NCBI GenBank assembly: GCA_034766995.1
Contig: CM068325.1
Span: forward strand, 619,495-683,494
DNA: 64,000 nucleotides
Reading direction: 5' to 3'
Source: Acanthacorydalis orientalis
Lineage: Eukaryota; Arthropoda; Insecta; Megaloptera; Corydalidae
Part shown: positions 41,201 to 51,799 of the stretch, piece by piece
Position numbering within the stretch: position 1 is the first letter of the stretch
How the letters are laid out: every line of letters starts with the position of its first letter
The notes under the pieces: generated by a model
What the model was told of the DNA's origin: nothing
The model's database searches: none
Seen by the model: only the letters and a program-made list of their open reading frames with translations
Made by a program: the position numbers and the translations under genes

Positions 41201-43900
41201 TGGTCGTTGAAAATCACGTTTATATGAAAAATATCGCAATTTCAAGCGACAAAAACGCTATTTCAGTGATAATATCACAGAATTTACCAAAAATGTATAC
41301 ATATTTGGTGTTATTTCAGTCAAAATAAGTTAGTTCTATATAAAAGTTGCAACATTTTTCGTCAAATATCGAGTCTGGTCGTTGAAAATCACGTTTATAT
41401 GAAAAATATCGCAATTTCAAGCGACAAAAACGCTACTTCAGTGATAATATCACAGAATTTATCAAAAATGTACACATATTTCGTGTTATTTCAGTAAAAG
41501 TATGTCAGTTCTATATAAAAGTTGCAATATTTTTGAACAATTCTCGAGTCTGGTCGTTGAAAATCACGTTTATATGAAAAATATCGCAATTTCAAGCGAC
41601 AAAAACGCTATTTCAGTGATAATATCACAGAATTTATCAAAAATGTACACATATTTCGTGTTATTTCAGTAAAAGTATGTCAGTTCTATATAAAAGTTGC
41701 AATATTTTTGAACAATTCTCGAGTCTGGTCGTTGAAAATCACGTTTATATGAAAAATATCGCAATTTCAAGCGACAAAAACGCTATTTCAGTGATAATAT
41801 CACAGAATTTATCAAAAATGTACACATATTTCGTGTTATTTCAGTCAAGTATGTCAGTTCTATATAAAAGTTGCAATATTTTTGAACAATTCTCGAGTCT
41901 GGTCGTTGAAAATCACGTTTATATGAAAAATATCGCAATTTCAAGCGACAAAAACGCTATTTCAGTGATAATATCACAGAATTTATCAAAAATGTATACA
42001 TACTTGGTGTTATTTCAGTCAAAATAAGTTAGTTCTATATAAAAGTTGCAACATTTTTCGTCAAATATCGAGTCTGGTCGTTGAAAATCACGTTTATATG
42101 AAAAATATCGCAATTTCAAGCGACAAAAACGCTATTTCAGTGATAATATCACAGAATTTATCAAAAATGTACACATATTTCGTGTTATTTCAGTCAAAAT
42201 AAGTTAGTTCTATATAAAAGTTGCAATATTTTTGAACAATTCTCGAGTCTGGTCGTTGAAAATCACGTTTATATGAAAAATATCGCAATTTCAAGCGACA
42301 AAAACGCTATTTCAGTGATAATATCACAGAATTTACCAAAAATGTACACATATTTGGTGTTATTTCAGTCAAAATAAGTTAGTTCTATATAAAAGTTGCA
42401 ACATTTTTCGTCAAATATCGAGTCTGGTCGTTGAAAATCACGTTTATATGAAAAATATCGCAATTTCAAGCGACAAAAACGCTACTTCAGTGATAATATC
42501 ACAGAATTTATCAAAAATGTACACATATTTCGTGTTATTTCAGTAAAAGTATGTCAGTTCTATATAAAAGTTGCAATATTTTTGAACAATTCTCGAGTCT
42601 GGTCGTTGAAAATCACGTTTATATGAAAAATATCGCAATTTCAAGCGACAAAAACGCTACTTCAGTGATAATATCACAGAATTTATCAAAAATGTACACA
42701 TATTTCGTGTTATTTCAGTCAAAATATGTTAGTTCTATATAAAAGTTGCAACATTTTTCGTCAAATATCGAGTCTGGTCGTTGAAAATCACGTTTATATG
42801 AAAAATATCGCAATTTCAAGCGACAAAAACGCTACTTCAGTGATAATATCACAGAATTTATCAAAAATGTACACATATTTCGTGTTATTTCAGTAAAAGT
42901 ATGTCAGTTCTATATAAAAGTTGCAATATTTTTGAACAATTCTCGAGTCTGGTCGTTGAAAATCACGTTTATATGAAAAATATCGCAATTTCAAGCGACA
43001 AAAACGCTATTTCAGTGATAATATCACAGAATTTATCAAAAATGTACACATATTTGGTGTTATTTAAGTCAAAATAAGTTAGTTCTATATAAAAGTTGCA
43101 ACATTTTTCGTCAAATATCGAGTCTGGTCGTTGAAAATCACGTTTATATGAAAAATATCGCAATTTCAAGCGACAAAAACGCTATTTCAGTGATAATATC
43201 ACAGAATTTATCAAAAATGTACACATATTTCGTGTTATTTCAGTAAAAGTATGTCAGTTCTATATAAAAGTTGCAATATTTTTGAACAATTCTCGAGTCT
43301 GGTCGTTGAAAATCACGTTTATATGAAAAATATCGCAATTTCAAGCGACAAAAACGCTACTTCAGTGATAATATCACAGAATTTATCAAAAATGTATACA
43401 TATTTGGTGTTATTTCAGTCAAAATAAGTTAGTTCTATATAAAAGTTGCAACATTTTTCGTCAAATATCGAGTCTGGTCGTTGAAAATCACGTTTATATG
43501 AAAAATATCGCTATTTCAAGCGACAAAAACGCTATTTCAGTGATAATATCACAGAATTTATCAAAAATGTACACATATTTCGTGTTATTTCAGTAAAAGT
43601 ATGTCAGTTCTATATAAAAGTTGCAATATTTTTGAACAATTCTCGAGTCTGGTCGTTGAAAATCACGTTTATATGAAAAATATCGCAATTTCAAGCGACA
43701 AAAACGCTACTTCAGTGATAATATCACAGAATTTATCAAAAATGTATACATATTTGGTGTTATTTAAGTCAAAATAAGTTAGTTTTATATAAAAGTTGCA
43801 ACATTTTTCGTCAAATATCGAGTCTGGTCGTTGAAAATCACGTTTATATGAAAAATATCGCAATTTCAAGCGACAAAAACGATATTTCAGTGATAATATC

Positions 43901-44000
43901 NNNNNNNNNNNNNNNNNNNNNNNNNNNNNNNNNNNNNNNNNNNNNNNNNNNNNNNNNNNNNNNNNNNNNNNNNNNNNNNNNNNNNNNNNNNNNNNNNNNN
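43901..44000. other. Assembly gap (100 N)
   Basis: Exactly 100 N, a conventional size for a gap of unknown length. The left side is inside a 175-bp satellite monomer and the right side starts in an unrelated 163-bp repeat. The real distance and even the adjacency of the two sides are unproven. Any reading frame crossing the gap is meaningless. Confidence 0.99.
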
Positions 44001-44260
44001 AAAACATGTAAATAAAATGGATAGTTGTTCAGAAAGTGAGTAAAAGTCTATATCTTGAGAAGGGACTCGAAATGGAATCGCGACAAAATGGCTACAGGCG
44101 ACTCCCTGCTCCCTGAATCGAATTTCTATCCGAAAATTCGATTCTTGGATTAATTTATGTATTAAAACATGTAAATAATATGGAAAGTTGTTCAAAAAGT
44201 GAGTAAAAAATTAATATTTTCATAAGGGAAACAGAATCCCGCCAAAATATCTACATCCGG
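44001..44260 (+). repeat. ~163-bp repeat, about 1.5 divergent copies
   Basis: The block AAAACATGTAAATAAAATGG...TTGTTCAGAAAGTGAGTAAAA at 44001 recurs at 44164 as AAAACATGTAAATAATATGG...TTGTTCAAAAAGTGAGTAAAA. Weaker similarity continues through ATCGCGACAAAATGGCTACA versus ATCCCGCCAAAATATCTACA. The unit is unrelated to the 175-bp satellite. More copies may lie inside the gap. Confidence 0.75.
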
Positions 44261-44579
44261 TTCCGTTCCACCCGGCTTTACACCGGGAACACGGCCGGAT
44301 CTGACATATTCCTCTTCATATCCTCGAACTAAGATCCACAATCGATCGATTCGAACCATTCGATCCGGTCTAAAGCCGACACGATCCGCTCATTCCGCTC
44401 ATTAAAATTTTAATAATCTGACATGATCTGACAGTCCCGTCCGTCCGAACGACGGATCTCTTATTACTGTTCTCCGAGCGCGCTCGATTCGAATTTCCGA
44501 CTTGATTATTTTCCTTATATCTCTCACACATTCACGCATACAAATATGTATGTATGACAGTGTGTACACGGCATGTATA
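44261..44579. other. Non-repetitive spacer, no gene seen
   Basis: Moderately GC-rich sequence (CCGGTTCCGTTCCACCCGG, ATCGATCGATTCGAACC) between the 163-bp repeat and the mariner. No convincing reading frame, RNA gene or repeat is seen. A reading frame on the minus strand here overlaps the mariner end and has no recognisable motif. Confidence 0.6.
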
Positions 44580-44606
44580 ATAGGTGGGCTGAAAAGTTCG
44601 TAGGCT
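44580..44606 (+). repeat. Mariner left terminal inverted repeat
   Basis: 25 bp identical to the right end after the second base (AGGTGGGCTGAAAAGTTCGT then AGGCT). It begins directly after the TA target site. It resembles irritans-subfamily mariner ends. Confidence 0.93.
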
Positions 44607-44749
44607 GACACATAGATGGCGCTACTAGTATCAAATCCATATGATTTTTAGTTAGCCCTAACCTTCAAAAGACGCGTGTATAAATTTGACAGCTGTTGCA
44701 CTATTAGTATCTGAGTTATAGCATTTTTAGTGGAAGAACTTTTGTTACC

Positions 44750-45408
44750 TTGAAGAAATTGGATAAAAACGAATTTCGTGTGTTAATAAAGCATTGCTTT
44801 TCGGCGAAAAAAAATATTGCTGAAGCCAAGGCTCGGCTTAATAAACATTATTCGGACTCTGCACCAGGAAAATCAACCGTAGAGAAGTGGTTTGCTGAAT
44901 TCAAACGAGGCGAAATGAGCACCGAGGACGATGCACGCAGTGGACGCCCCAAAGAGGCTGTCACCGACGAAAACATCAAAAAAGTCCACAAAATGATTTT
45001 TGATAACCGTAAAGTGAAGTCGATCGAGACAGCTGAGACCCTAAAGATATCAAAGGAACGTGTCGGTCATATCGTGCATGAATATTTGGATATGCGAAAG
45101 CTCTGTTCAAAGTGGGCGCCGCGCGAGCTCACAATCGACCAAAAACAACAACGAATCGACGATTCTAAGGAGTGTTCGGAGCTGTTCAATCGTAATAAAT
45201 CCGAATTTTCGCGTCGATATGTGACGATGGATGAAACATGGCTCGATCATTTCACACCGGAGTCCAATCGACAGTCAGCCGAGTGGACTGCGCCGAAACT
45301 GAAGCCTATTTTGAGGCTAAAGACAAATCGTATTATAAAAATGGTATCGAAAAATTGTATGACCGCTATGATCGTTGCATCGCCCTCGAACGGAACTATA
45401 TTGAATAA
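44750..45408 (+). pseudogene. Mariner transposase (irritans subfamily), deleted and frameshifted
   Basis: Residues 1-181 align with Himar1-type transposases: KNEFRVLIKHCF, DSAPGKSTVEKWFAEFKRGE, RSGRPKEAVTDENIKKVHKM and ALKISKERVGHI-like text form the two helix-turn-helix DNA-binding domains. WAPRELT is the linker, and YVTMDETWLDHF holds the first catalytic Asp (about residue 161). After SAEWTA (codon at 45290-45292) the sequence jumps, one frame over, to AETEAYFEAKDKSYYKNG...CIALERNYIE and stops with TAA at 45406-45408, the normal family C-terminus. About 133 residues are gone, including the second and third Asp of the DDD triad, so it is catalytically dead. The first codon is TTG with no upstream ATG, so the start also seems lost. 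Confidence 0.93.
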
Positions 45409-45447
45409 TAAAATCAAATTCTATCAAAAAAAATTTTTTTCTATGCA

Positions 45448-45474
45448 AGCCTACGAACTTTTCAGCCCACCTGT
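45448..45474 (-). repeat. Mariner right terminal inverted repeat
   Basis: Reverse complement of the left end with one mismatch at the second base. It is followed by the TA target duplication at 45475-45476. Confidence 0.93.
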
Positions 45475-45624
45475 TACAACTCCTATTTTATCCTTTCGAC
45501 CGTTGAACATCGTCCAATAGATGTTGATCCGTCGTTTCGAGCTCGAGTCCCCTTTTTTTGGCACGGAACGTGCTGTGAATTCTACAAAAAGCTTAACCAA
45601 TGAATTTACAACACTACCCTTTTA

Positions 45625-45653
45625 CATATTATATATATACATATATATATATG

Positions 45654-45704
<51 letters not shown>

Positions 45705-45722
45705 GAATATAAATATATTCAA
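45625..45722. repeat. (TA)n microsatellite
   Basis: About 95 bp of TA repeats with occasional CATA, GTATA and GAATA interruptions. It gives short Ile/Tyr-rich reading frames with no meaning. Confidence 0.95.
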
Positions 45723-46154
45723 GTCGACCGAACGGTCAATAAATAATAAATAAAATAGAGTATAAAAAACGTATGTACAGACATTGAAGTGAGCCCCTTC
45801 TGGTCGTTATTTGCAACCCGAAAGCCGCAGTGCATTTTTAATACAGTCGATGTGTGTGTGTATATGTGTATATGTGTGTATGTGTGCGTATGTGTGAGTA
45901 CAGAGAGCTTTTTTGTGCGCGCTGTCATTGTTCGAAGCTTTCTTCTGACGGCGTGTTCGGTGAGAGTTTTTTCCCTCATGTTTGTTTTGTGTTACAACGG
46001 ATGAAGGTTTTTCCATACACACACACACACACGCACGCACTGCGTGCGTGCGTGTGCGTGTTTGAGTGATTTTTTATTACACAGAAAAGAATTCGGCGTC
46101 GTGTAAGATTCGAAACGACATGCGGCAAGCCTGTATTTCTTTAAGGGGACCCGG
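45723..46154. other. Spacer with TG microsatellite and CA/TG hairpin, no gene seen
   Basis: A TG-rich microsatellite spans about 45849-45900 (GTGTGTATATGTGTATATG). A CA-to-TG inverted repeat at 46017-46060 is described separately. The rest is unremarkable. All open frames here come from the dinucleotide runs and have no recognisable domains. Confidence 0.7.
46017..46060. repeat. CA/TG inverted repeat able to form a hairpin or cruciform
   Basis: ACACACACACACGCACGCA is followed, after one C, by TGCGTGCGTGCGTGTGCGTG. The central CGCACGCA/TGCGTGCG arms pair perfectly, and the pairing extends outward with only two or three mismatches. Alternating purine-pyrimidine sequence of this kind can also adopt Z-DNA. 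Confidence 0.8.
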
Positions 46155-48395
46155 TGGTCTAGAATTTTTACCGTAATATTGCCTGTTTGAGTCTCAGTTG
46201 TGACTTAAATCTCTCCTAAATAAAAATAACGACTTTACAGTCGGCCGTTAATTCTAAATAAAACGAATCATTATTTCATAAATCAATCTAAAAGGTTAAA
46301 ATTGTATTAAATAAAGATACTGAATGATTTTCAAATCCTAATATTGCCTATTCAAGTCTCACTCGTGACTTAAATCCGACTTAAATAAAAATAATGATTG
46401 TTCGGTGGTATGACGGCCGTTAATTCTAAATGAAACGAAAAATGATTTAATAAATCAATTCACAAGATACAAATTGTATTCAGTAAGCTCGTAGAGTGAT
46501 TTTGAAACCGTAATATCGCCTGTTCGAGTCTCACTTGTGACTTAAATCTGTCTTAAATAAAAATAATGATTGTTCAGTGGTATAACGGCCGTTAATTCTA
46601 AATAAAACGAATAATTATTGCATAAATCAATCTAAAACATTAAAATTATATTGAATAATGATACTGAATGATTTTCAAATCCTAATATTGCCTATTCAAG
46701 TCTCACTCGTGACTTAAATCCGACTTAAATAAAAATAATGATTGTTCAGTGCTATAACGGCCGTTAATTCTAAATAAAACGAGATATGATTTAATAAATC
46801 AATTCATAAGATACAGACTATATTAGGTAAGGTCGTAGAGTGATTTTAAAACCGTAATATCGCCTGTTCGAGTCTCACTTGTGACTCAAATCCGACTTAA
46901 ATGAAAATAAAGATTGTCTGTGCTATAACGGCCGTTAATTCTAAATGAAACGAAAAATGATTTAATAAATCAATTTATAAGATACAAATTATATTAAGTA
47001 AGGTCATAGAGTGATTTTAAAACCGTAATATCGCCTGTTCGAGTCTCACTCGTGACTAAAATCAGACATAAATAAAAATAATGATTGTTCGGTGGTATGA
47101 CGGCCGTTAATTCTAACTGAAACGAATAATTCTTTCATAAATGAATCTAAAACATTAAAATTGTATTAAATAATGGTACTGAATGATTTTCAATTCTTAA
47201 TATTGCCTATTCAAGTCTCACTCGTGACTTAAATCTCTCCTAATAAAAATAACGACTTTTCAGCCGGCCGTTAATTCTAAATGAAACGAAAAATGAGTTA
47301 ATAAATCAATTCACAAGATACAAATTATATTGAGTAAGGTCATAGAGTGATTTTAAAACCGTAATATTGTCTGTTCGAGTCTCAGTTGTGACTCAAATCT
47401 CTCCTAAATAAAAATAATGACTTTTCAGTCGGCCGTTAATTCTAAATAAAACGAATAATTATTGCATAAATCAATCTAAAACATTAAAATTATATTAAAT
47501 AATGACACTGAATGATTTTCAATTCTTAATATTGCCTCTTCAAGTCTCACTCGTGACTTAAATCTGACTCAAATAAAAATAACGATTGTTCAGTGCTAAA
47601 ACGGCCGTTAATTCTAACTGAAACGAAAAATGATTTAATAAATCAATTCATAAGATACAAATTATATTAAGTAAGGTCATAGAGTGATTTTAAAACCGTA
47701 ATATCGCCTGTTCGAGTCTCACTTGTGACTCAAATCTCTCCTAAATAAAAATAACGACTTTTCAGTCGGCCGTTAATTCTAAATAGAACGAATAATTATT
47801 GCATAAATCAATTTAAAACATTAAAATTATATTAAATAATGACACTGAATGATTTTCAATTCTTAATATTGCCTATTCAAGTCTCACTCGTGACTTGAAT
47901 CTGTCTTAAATGAAAATAAAGATTGTTAAGTAGGATAACGGCCGTTAATTCTAAACGAAACGAAAAATGATTTAATAAATCAATTCACAAGATACAGATT
48001 ATATTAGGTAAGGTCGTAGAGTGATTTTAAAACCGTAATATCGCCTGTTCGAGTCTCACTCGTGACTTAAATCTGTCTTAAATAAAAATAATGATTGTTC
48101 AGTGCTATAACGGACGTTAATTCTAAATGAAACGTAAAATGATTTAATAAATCAATTCATAAGATAAAAAATTATATTAAGTAAGGTCGTAGAGTGATTT
48201 TAAAACCGTAATATTGCCTGTTTGAGTCTCAGTTGTGACTCAAATCTCTCCTAAATAAAAATAACGACTTTTCAGTCGGCCGTTAATTCTAAATAAAACG
48301 AATAATTATTGCATAAATCAATCTAAAAGATTAAAATTGTATTAAATAATGATACTGAATGATTTTCAATTCCTAATATTTCCTATTTAAGTCTC
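46155..48395 (+). repeat. Tandem satellite with mixed 172- and 165-bp units, 13 copies
   Basis: GGCCGTTAATTC recurs at 46243, 46415, 46587, 46759, 46930, 47102, 47266, 47431, 47603, 47768, 47940, 48112 and 48278. Steps are 171-172 or 164-166 bp. The long units carry ATTGTTCAGTGGTATAACGG. The short units carry CGACTTTTCAGTCGG, a perfect CGACT/AGTCG stem-loop. The start of the unit alternates between CCTGTTCGAGTCTCAC and CCTATTCAAGTCTCAC, giving a rough dimer. GTTCGAGTC fits the pol III B-box core. Confidence 0.96.
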
Positions 48396-50735
48396 AGTTG
48401 TTAACGGATTATTTAACGATTAACGGCCGTTTAACGACCATTTTCTCTCCAACAACCTCACCTAATCGACGAATGAGATTTAAAATGGAACTGTATTGGT
48501 TCAAAAATTATTTCAGACTCATTCTTAAAGAAAATTCAATGAAAATCAGGAACTCATTTGTCAATTAACGGATTATTCAGCGATTAACGACCGTTTAACG
48601 ACCAGTTTCTCACTTACAACTCCATTTAATCAACGAATAAGATTCGAACTGGAAATATATAGGTTTAAAACTCATCTCAGATTCTTCCCCAAAGAATATT
48701 TAATCAAAATAATGAATTTATTGATCAATTAATGGATTATCGAACGATTAACGGCGGTTTAACGACCAGTTTCTATCCAATAACATCACTGAATCGAAAA
48801 ATGAGGTTCGAAATAGAACTATATAGGTTTAAAACTCATCTCGGACTCTTCCCCAAGGAATATTTAATAAAAATCAGGAATTTACATGTCAATTAACGCA
48901 TTATTCAAAGATAAACGGCCGTTTAACTACCATTTTCTATCCAAAAATCCTTCTGAATCGACGACTGCGATTCGAAATGGAACTATATAGGTTTAAAATC
49001 ATCTCAGACTCTTCCCCAAAGAATATTTAATCAAAATAATGATTTTATTTATCAATTAACGGATTATCGAACGATTAACGACCGCTTAACGACCATTTTC
49101 TCTCCAAGTACCTCACTTTATCGACGAAAGAGATTTAAAATTGAACTATATAGGTTCAAAAATTATTTCAGCCTCATTCTCAAAGAAAATTTAATCAAAA
49201 TCAGGAACTTATTTGTCAATTAACGAATTATCCGGTGATTAACGACCGTTTAACGACCAGTTTCTCTCTAACAACCCTATTTAATCAACGAATAAGATTC
49301 GAACTGGAAATAAATAGGTTTAGAAATCATCTCAGACTCTTCCCCAAAGAATATTTAATCAAAATAATGATTTTATTTATCAATTAACGGATTATCGAAC
49401 AATTAACGACCGCTTAACGACCATTTTCTATCCAATAACCTCACTGAATCGACAAGTGAGGTTCGAAATGGAACTATATAAGTTCAAAAATCATCTAAAA
49501 CTCTCACTCGAAGAATATTAAATCAAAATAGAAAATTTACTTGTTAATTAACGGATTATTCAACGATTAACGGCCGTTTAACGACCAGTTTCTATCCAAA
49601 AACCTTTCTGAATCGACGACTGAGATTCGAAATGGAACTATATAGGTTTAAAAATCATCTCGGACTCTTCCCCAAAAAATATTTAATTAAAATCAGGAAT
49701 TTACATGTCAATTAACGGATTATCCAACGATTAACGGCCGTTTAACGACCATTTTCTATCCAAAAACCCTTCTGAATCGACGACTGAGATTCGAAATGGA
49801 ACTATATAGGTTTAAAAATCATCTCGGACTCTTCCCCAAAAAATATTTAATTAAAATCAGGAATTTACATGTCAATTAACGGATTATCCAACGATTAACG
49901 GCCGTTTAACGACCATTTTCTATCCAAAAACCCTTCTGAATCGACGACTGAGATTCGAACTGGAACTATATAGGTTTAAAACTCATCTCGGACTCTTCCC
50001 CAAAGAATATTTAATCAAAATCAGGAATTTACATGTCAATTAACGGATTATACAACAACTAACGGCCGTTTAACGACCACTTTCTATCCAATAACCTCAC
50101 TAAATCGACAAGTGAGATTCGAAATGTAACTATATAAGTTCGAAAATCATCTAAAACTCTCACTGGATGAATATTCGATCAAAATCAAAAATTTACTTGT
50201 CAATTAACGGATTATTCAGCGATTAACGGCCGTTTAACGACCAGATTCTATCCAAAAACCCTTTTGAATCGACGACTGAGATTCGAACTGGAACTATATA
50301 AGTTTAAAACTCATCTCGGACTCTTCCCCAAAGAATATTTAATCAAAATCAAAAATTTACATGTCAATTAACGGATTATCCAACGATTAACGACCGTTTA
50401 ACGACCAGTTTCTATCCAATAACCTCACTGAATCGACAAGTGAGGTTCGAACTGGAACTATATAGGTTTAAAACTCATCTCGGACTCTTCCCCAAAGAAT
50501 ATTTAATCAAAATCAGGAATTTACATGTCAATTAACGAATTATCCAACGATTAACGACCGTTTAACGACCAGATTCTCTCCAAAAACCCCATTTAACCGA
50601 CGACCGAGATCCGAACTGGAACTATAACGATTTCCAAATCATCCCAGACACCCAATCAAACAATTTCCAATCTAAATCCATCAATTAACCGATTAGTAGA
50701 CGACGATTAACGCCCGTTTAACGACCGTTTCAAAA
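48396..50735 (+). repeat. 164-bp tandem satellite, about 14 copies
   Basis: TTAACGGATTAT recurs at 48401, 48565, 48729, 48893, 49056, 49220, 49384, 49548, 49712, 49876, 50040, 50204, 50368 and 50532, almost always 164 bp apart. A last degraded unit at 50685 follows after 153 bp. The unit contains CGATTAACGGCCGTTTAACG, CTATATAGGTTTAAAA and ACTCTTCCCCAAAGAATATT. It starts directly where the previous satellite ends, without a spacer. No coding signal is seen. Confidence 0.96.
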
Positions 50736-51799
50736 CCGAACCGCAGAACTTTCGACGGCCGGCCGTCCATCCAATGACAAGTAACAAAAGAAAGTCCGTT
50801 TAATGTTCGACCATCGAACGAACAGCGAACTTGTATATTCGGGGAGATCACGGCTCTCCCGTCGCACGGATTATCGCCGGTTGAACGAACCCGTCGATGC
50901 GTCGACAGAAGAGACTCGAACTGCGGACCGCGGCGACCGTTTTCGACAGGCTTTCGGTAGAATTTTTATTGATCCGCTCGTCGCGCATAAATCTCGACGT
51001 CTCGGACGGAATTCTTCAGAGATAACAGTAAACAAACGCACACACGTACACGTGTGTGTGTGTGTGTGTGTGTGTGTCGTCGTCGAGTTTGATTCGTCGG
51101 CCGAGGCTCGAACTGGCGACTGGCGCCAGAAAAACTGACGCCAGTCGAGCGTCGGTCCGACCCGTCAGCTGTATGTGTGTTTATTGTGTACAGTTTGGGT
51201 GGGAGGGAGGTACGGTGTGTGTGTGTGTGTGTGTGTGTGTGAGAGCGAGAGAGAGAGAGGGAGAGAGAGTGTGTGGGGGGTATCAACGGACGAGGGAGCT
51301 CGAGTGTGTCGAGGTGACCGTCCGAGACGTGCACACGGTTAATGATCGACACCGTGTGAAAGAAGCGTCGGAGGACGGTTTGGGGGTGAAAAAGCGTGTC
51401 GAGGGTGTCAAGTATGTCGAAGGTGTCGAGGGTGGTCGCTCGATCGAGCGATATCCGCGCATCCATCGCGCACCGAACGACGTACAAACGAGCCGCGACC
51501 CGATACCGAACCTAATTTGTGTCTCATTCACGGCACGGCATCGAACGCGCGCCTCCCTTATCGACGCCGATCAGGCGAACGCGCTCGAAATCGGTCCGTC
51601 GATTACCGCACGGCGTCACACGGCACTCTTTCTATCGTACGAGTGACCGAAAAGTACTCTTATGTTCTGTTTACATTCCGTTATTCGATTTTCATCGGTT
51701 CTAGGGAGATGAGGGGGAAAATCGACCGGGACGGGCGGGAAAATGGTGAAGGGATGATGGGAAGATGTGTAAGTCGGACGTGCCGGAACGTTTGGCCGG
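50736..51799. other. GC/CpG-rich island with GT and GA microsatellites, no gene assigned
   Basis: Sequence rich in CGA/TCG words, with (GT)n at about 51049-51077 and 51212-51240, followed by (GA)n at 51241-51268. Several overlapping open frames on both strands exist because stop codons are rare in GC-rich DNA. None shows a domain, signal peptide or repeated family motif. It may be regulatory or an unrecognised exon; I cannot support either. Confidence 0.6.

Larger units (their letters stand above)
7950..43900 (+). repeat. 175-bp satellite, homogenised core (~205 monomers, cut by assembly gap)
   Basis: GTCTGG recurs from 7949 to 43647, a distance of exactly 204 x 175 minus 2. The two missing bases are single deletions at about 12890 and 41846. 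There are two main monomer types. Type A has TATACATATTTGGTG, CAGTCAAAATAAGTTAG and CATTTTTCGTCAAATATCGAG. Type B has TACACATATTTCGTG (or TTCTTG), CAGTAAAAGTATGTCAG and ATTTTTGAACAATTCTCGAG. A third, C, resembles A but has ACAAAAAATGTATACATG and TTTTATATAAAAG. Types are arranged in dimers and trimers with irregular runs. Every monomer is AT-rich, all lie in the same orientation, and no gene or transposon interrupts them. The peptides that can be read through it (for example at 41677-42027 or 33520-33777) come from the period and show no sign of coding. The true array length is unknown because it runs into the N gap. Confidence 0.98.
44580..45474 (+). mobile_element. Mariner element, irritans type (Himar1-like), internally deleted (895 bp)
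   Basis: The element is bounded by 27-bp terminal inverted repeats with one mismatch: 44580-44606 reads AT then AGGTGGGCTGAAAAGTTCGT, and the complement of 45448-45474 reads AC then the same. It is flanked by TA on both sides (44578-44579 and 45475-45476), the usual mariner target duplication. Full-length irritans mariners are near 1.26-1.3 kb, so about 400 bp is missing from the middle of the transposase. With both ends intact it could in principle be mobilised by a transposase made elsewhere. Confidence 0.95.

Noticed and set aside
41677..42027. Open frame of 116 codons inside the 175-bp satellite, and similar 60-85 codon frames on both strands
   Set aside because: They repeat the same peptide fragments once per monomer and exist only where point variants remove a stop. 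No start context, domain or conservation distinct from the repeat.
7950..43900. CRISPR-like array
   Set aside because: Regular direct repeats are present, but there are no unique spacers: the full 175 bp is repeated, the units are adjacent, and the context is an insect genome.
43669..44195. Reading frames that cross the N gap
   Set aside because: They contain runs of unknown residues from the 100-N gap and satellite sequence; no biological meaning.
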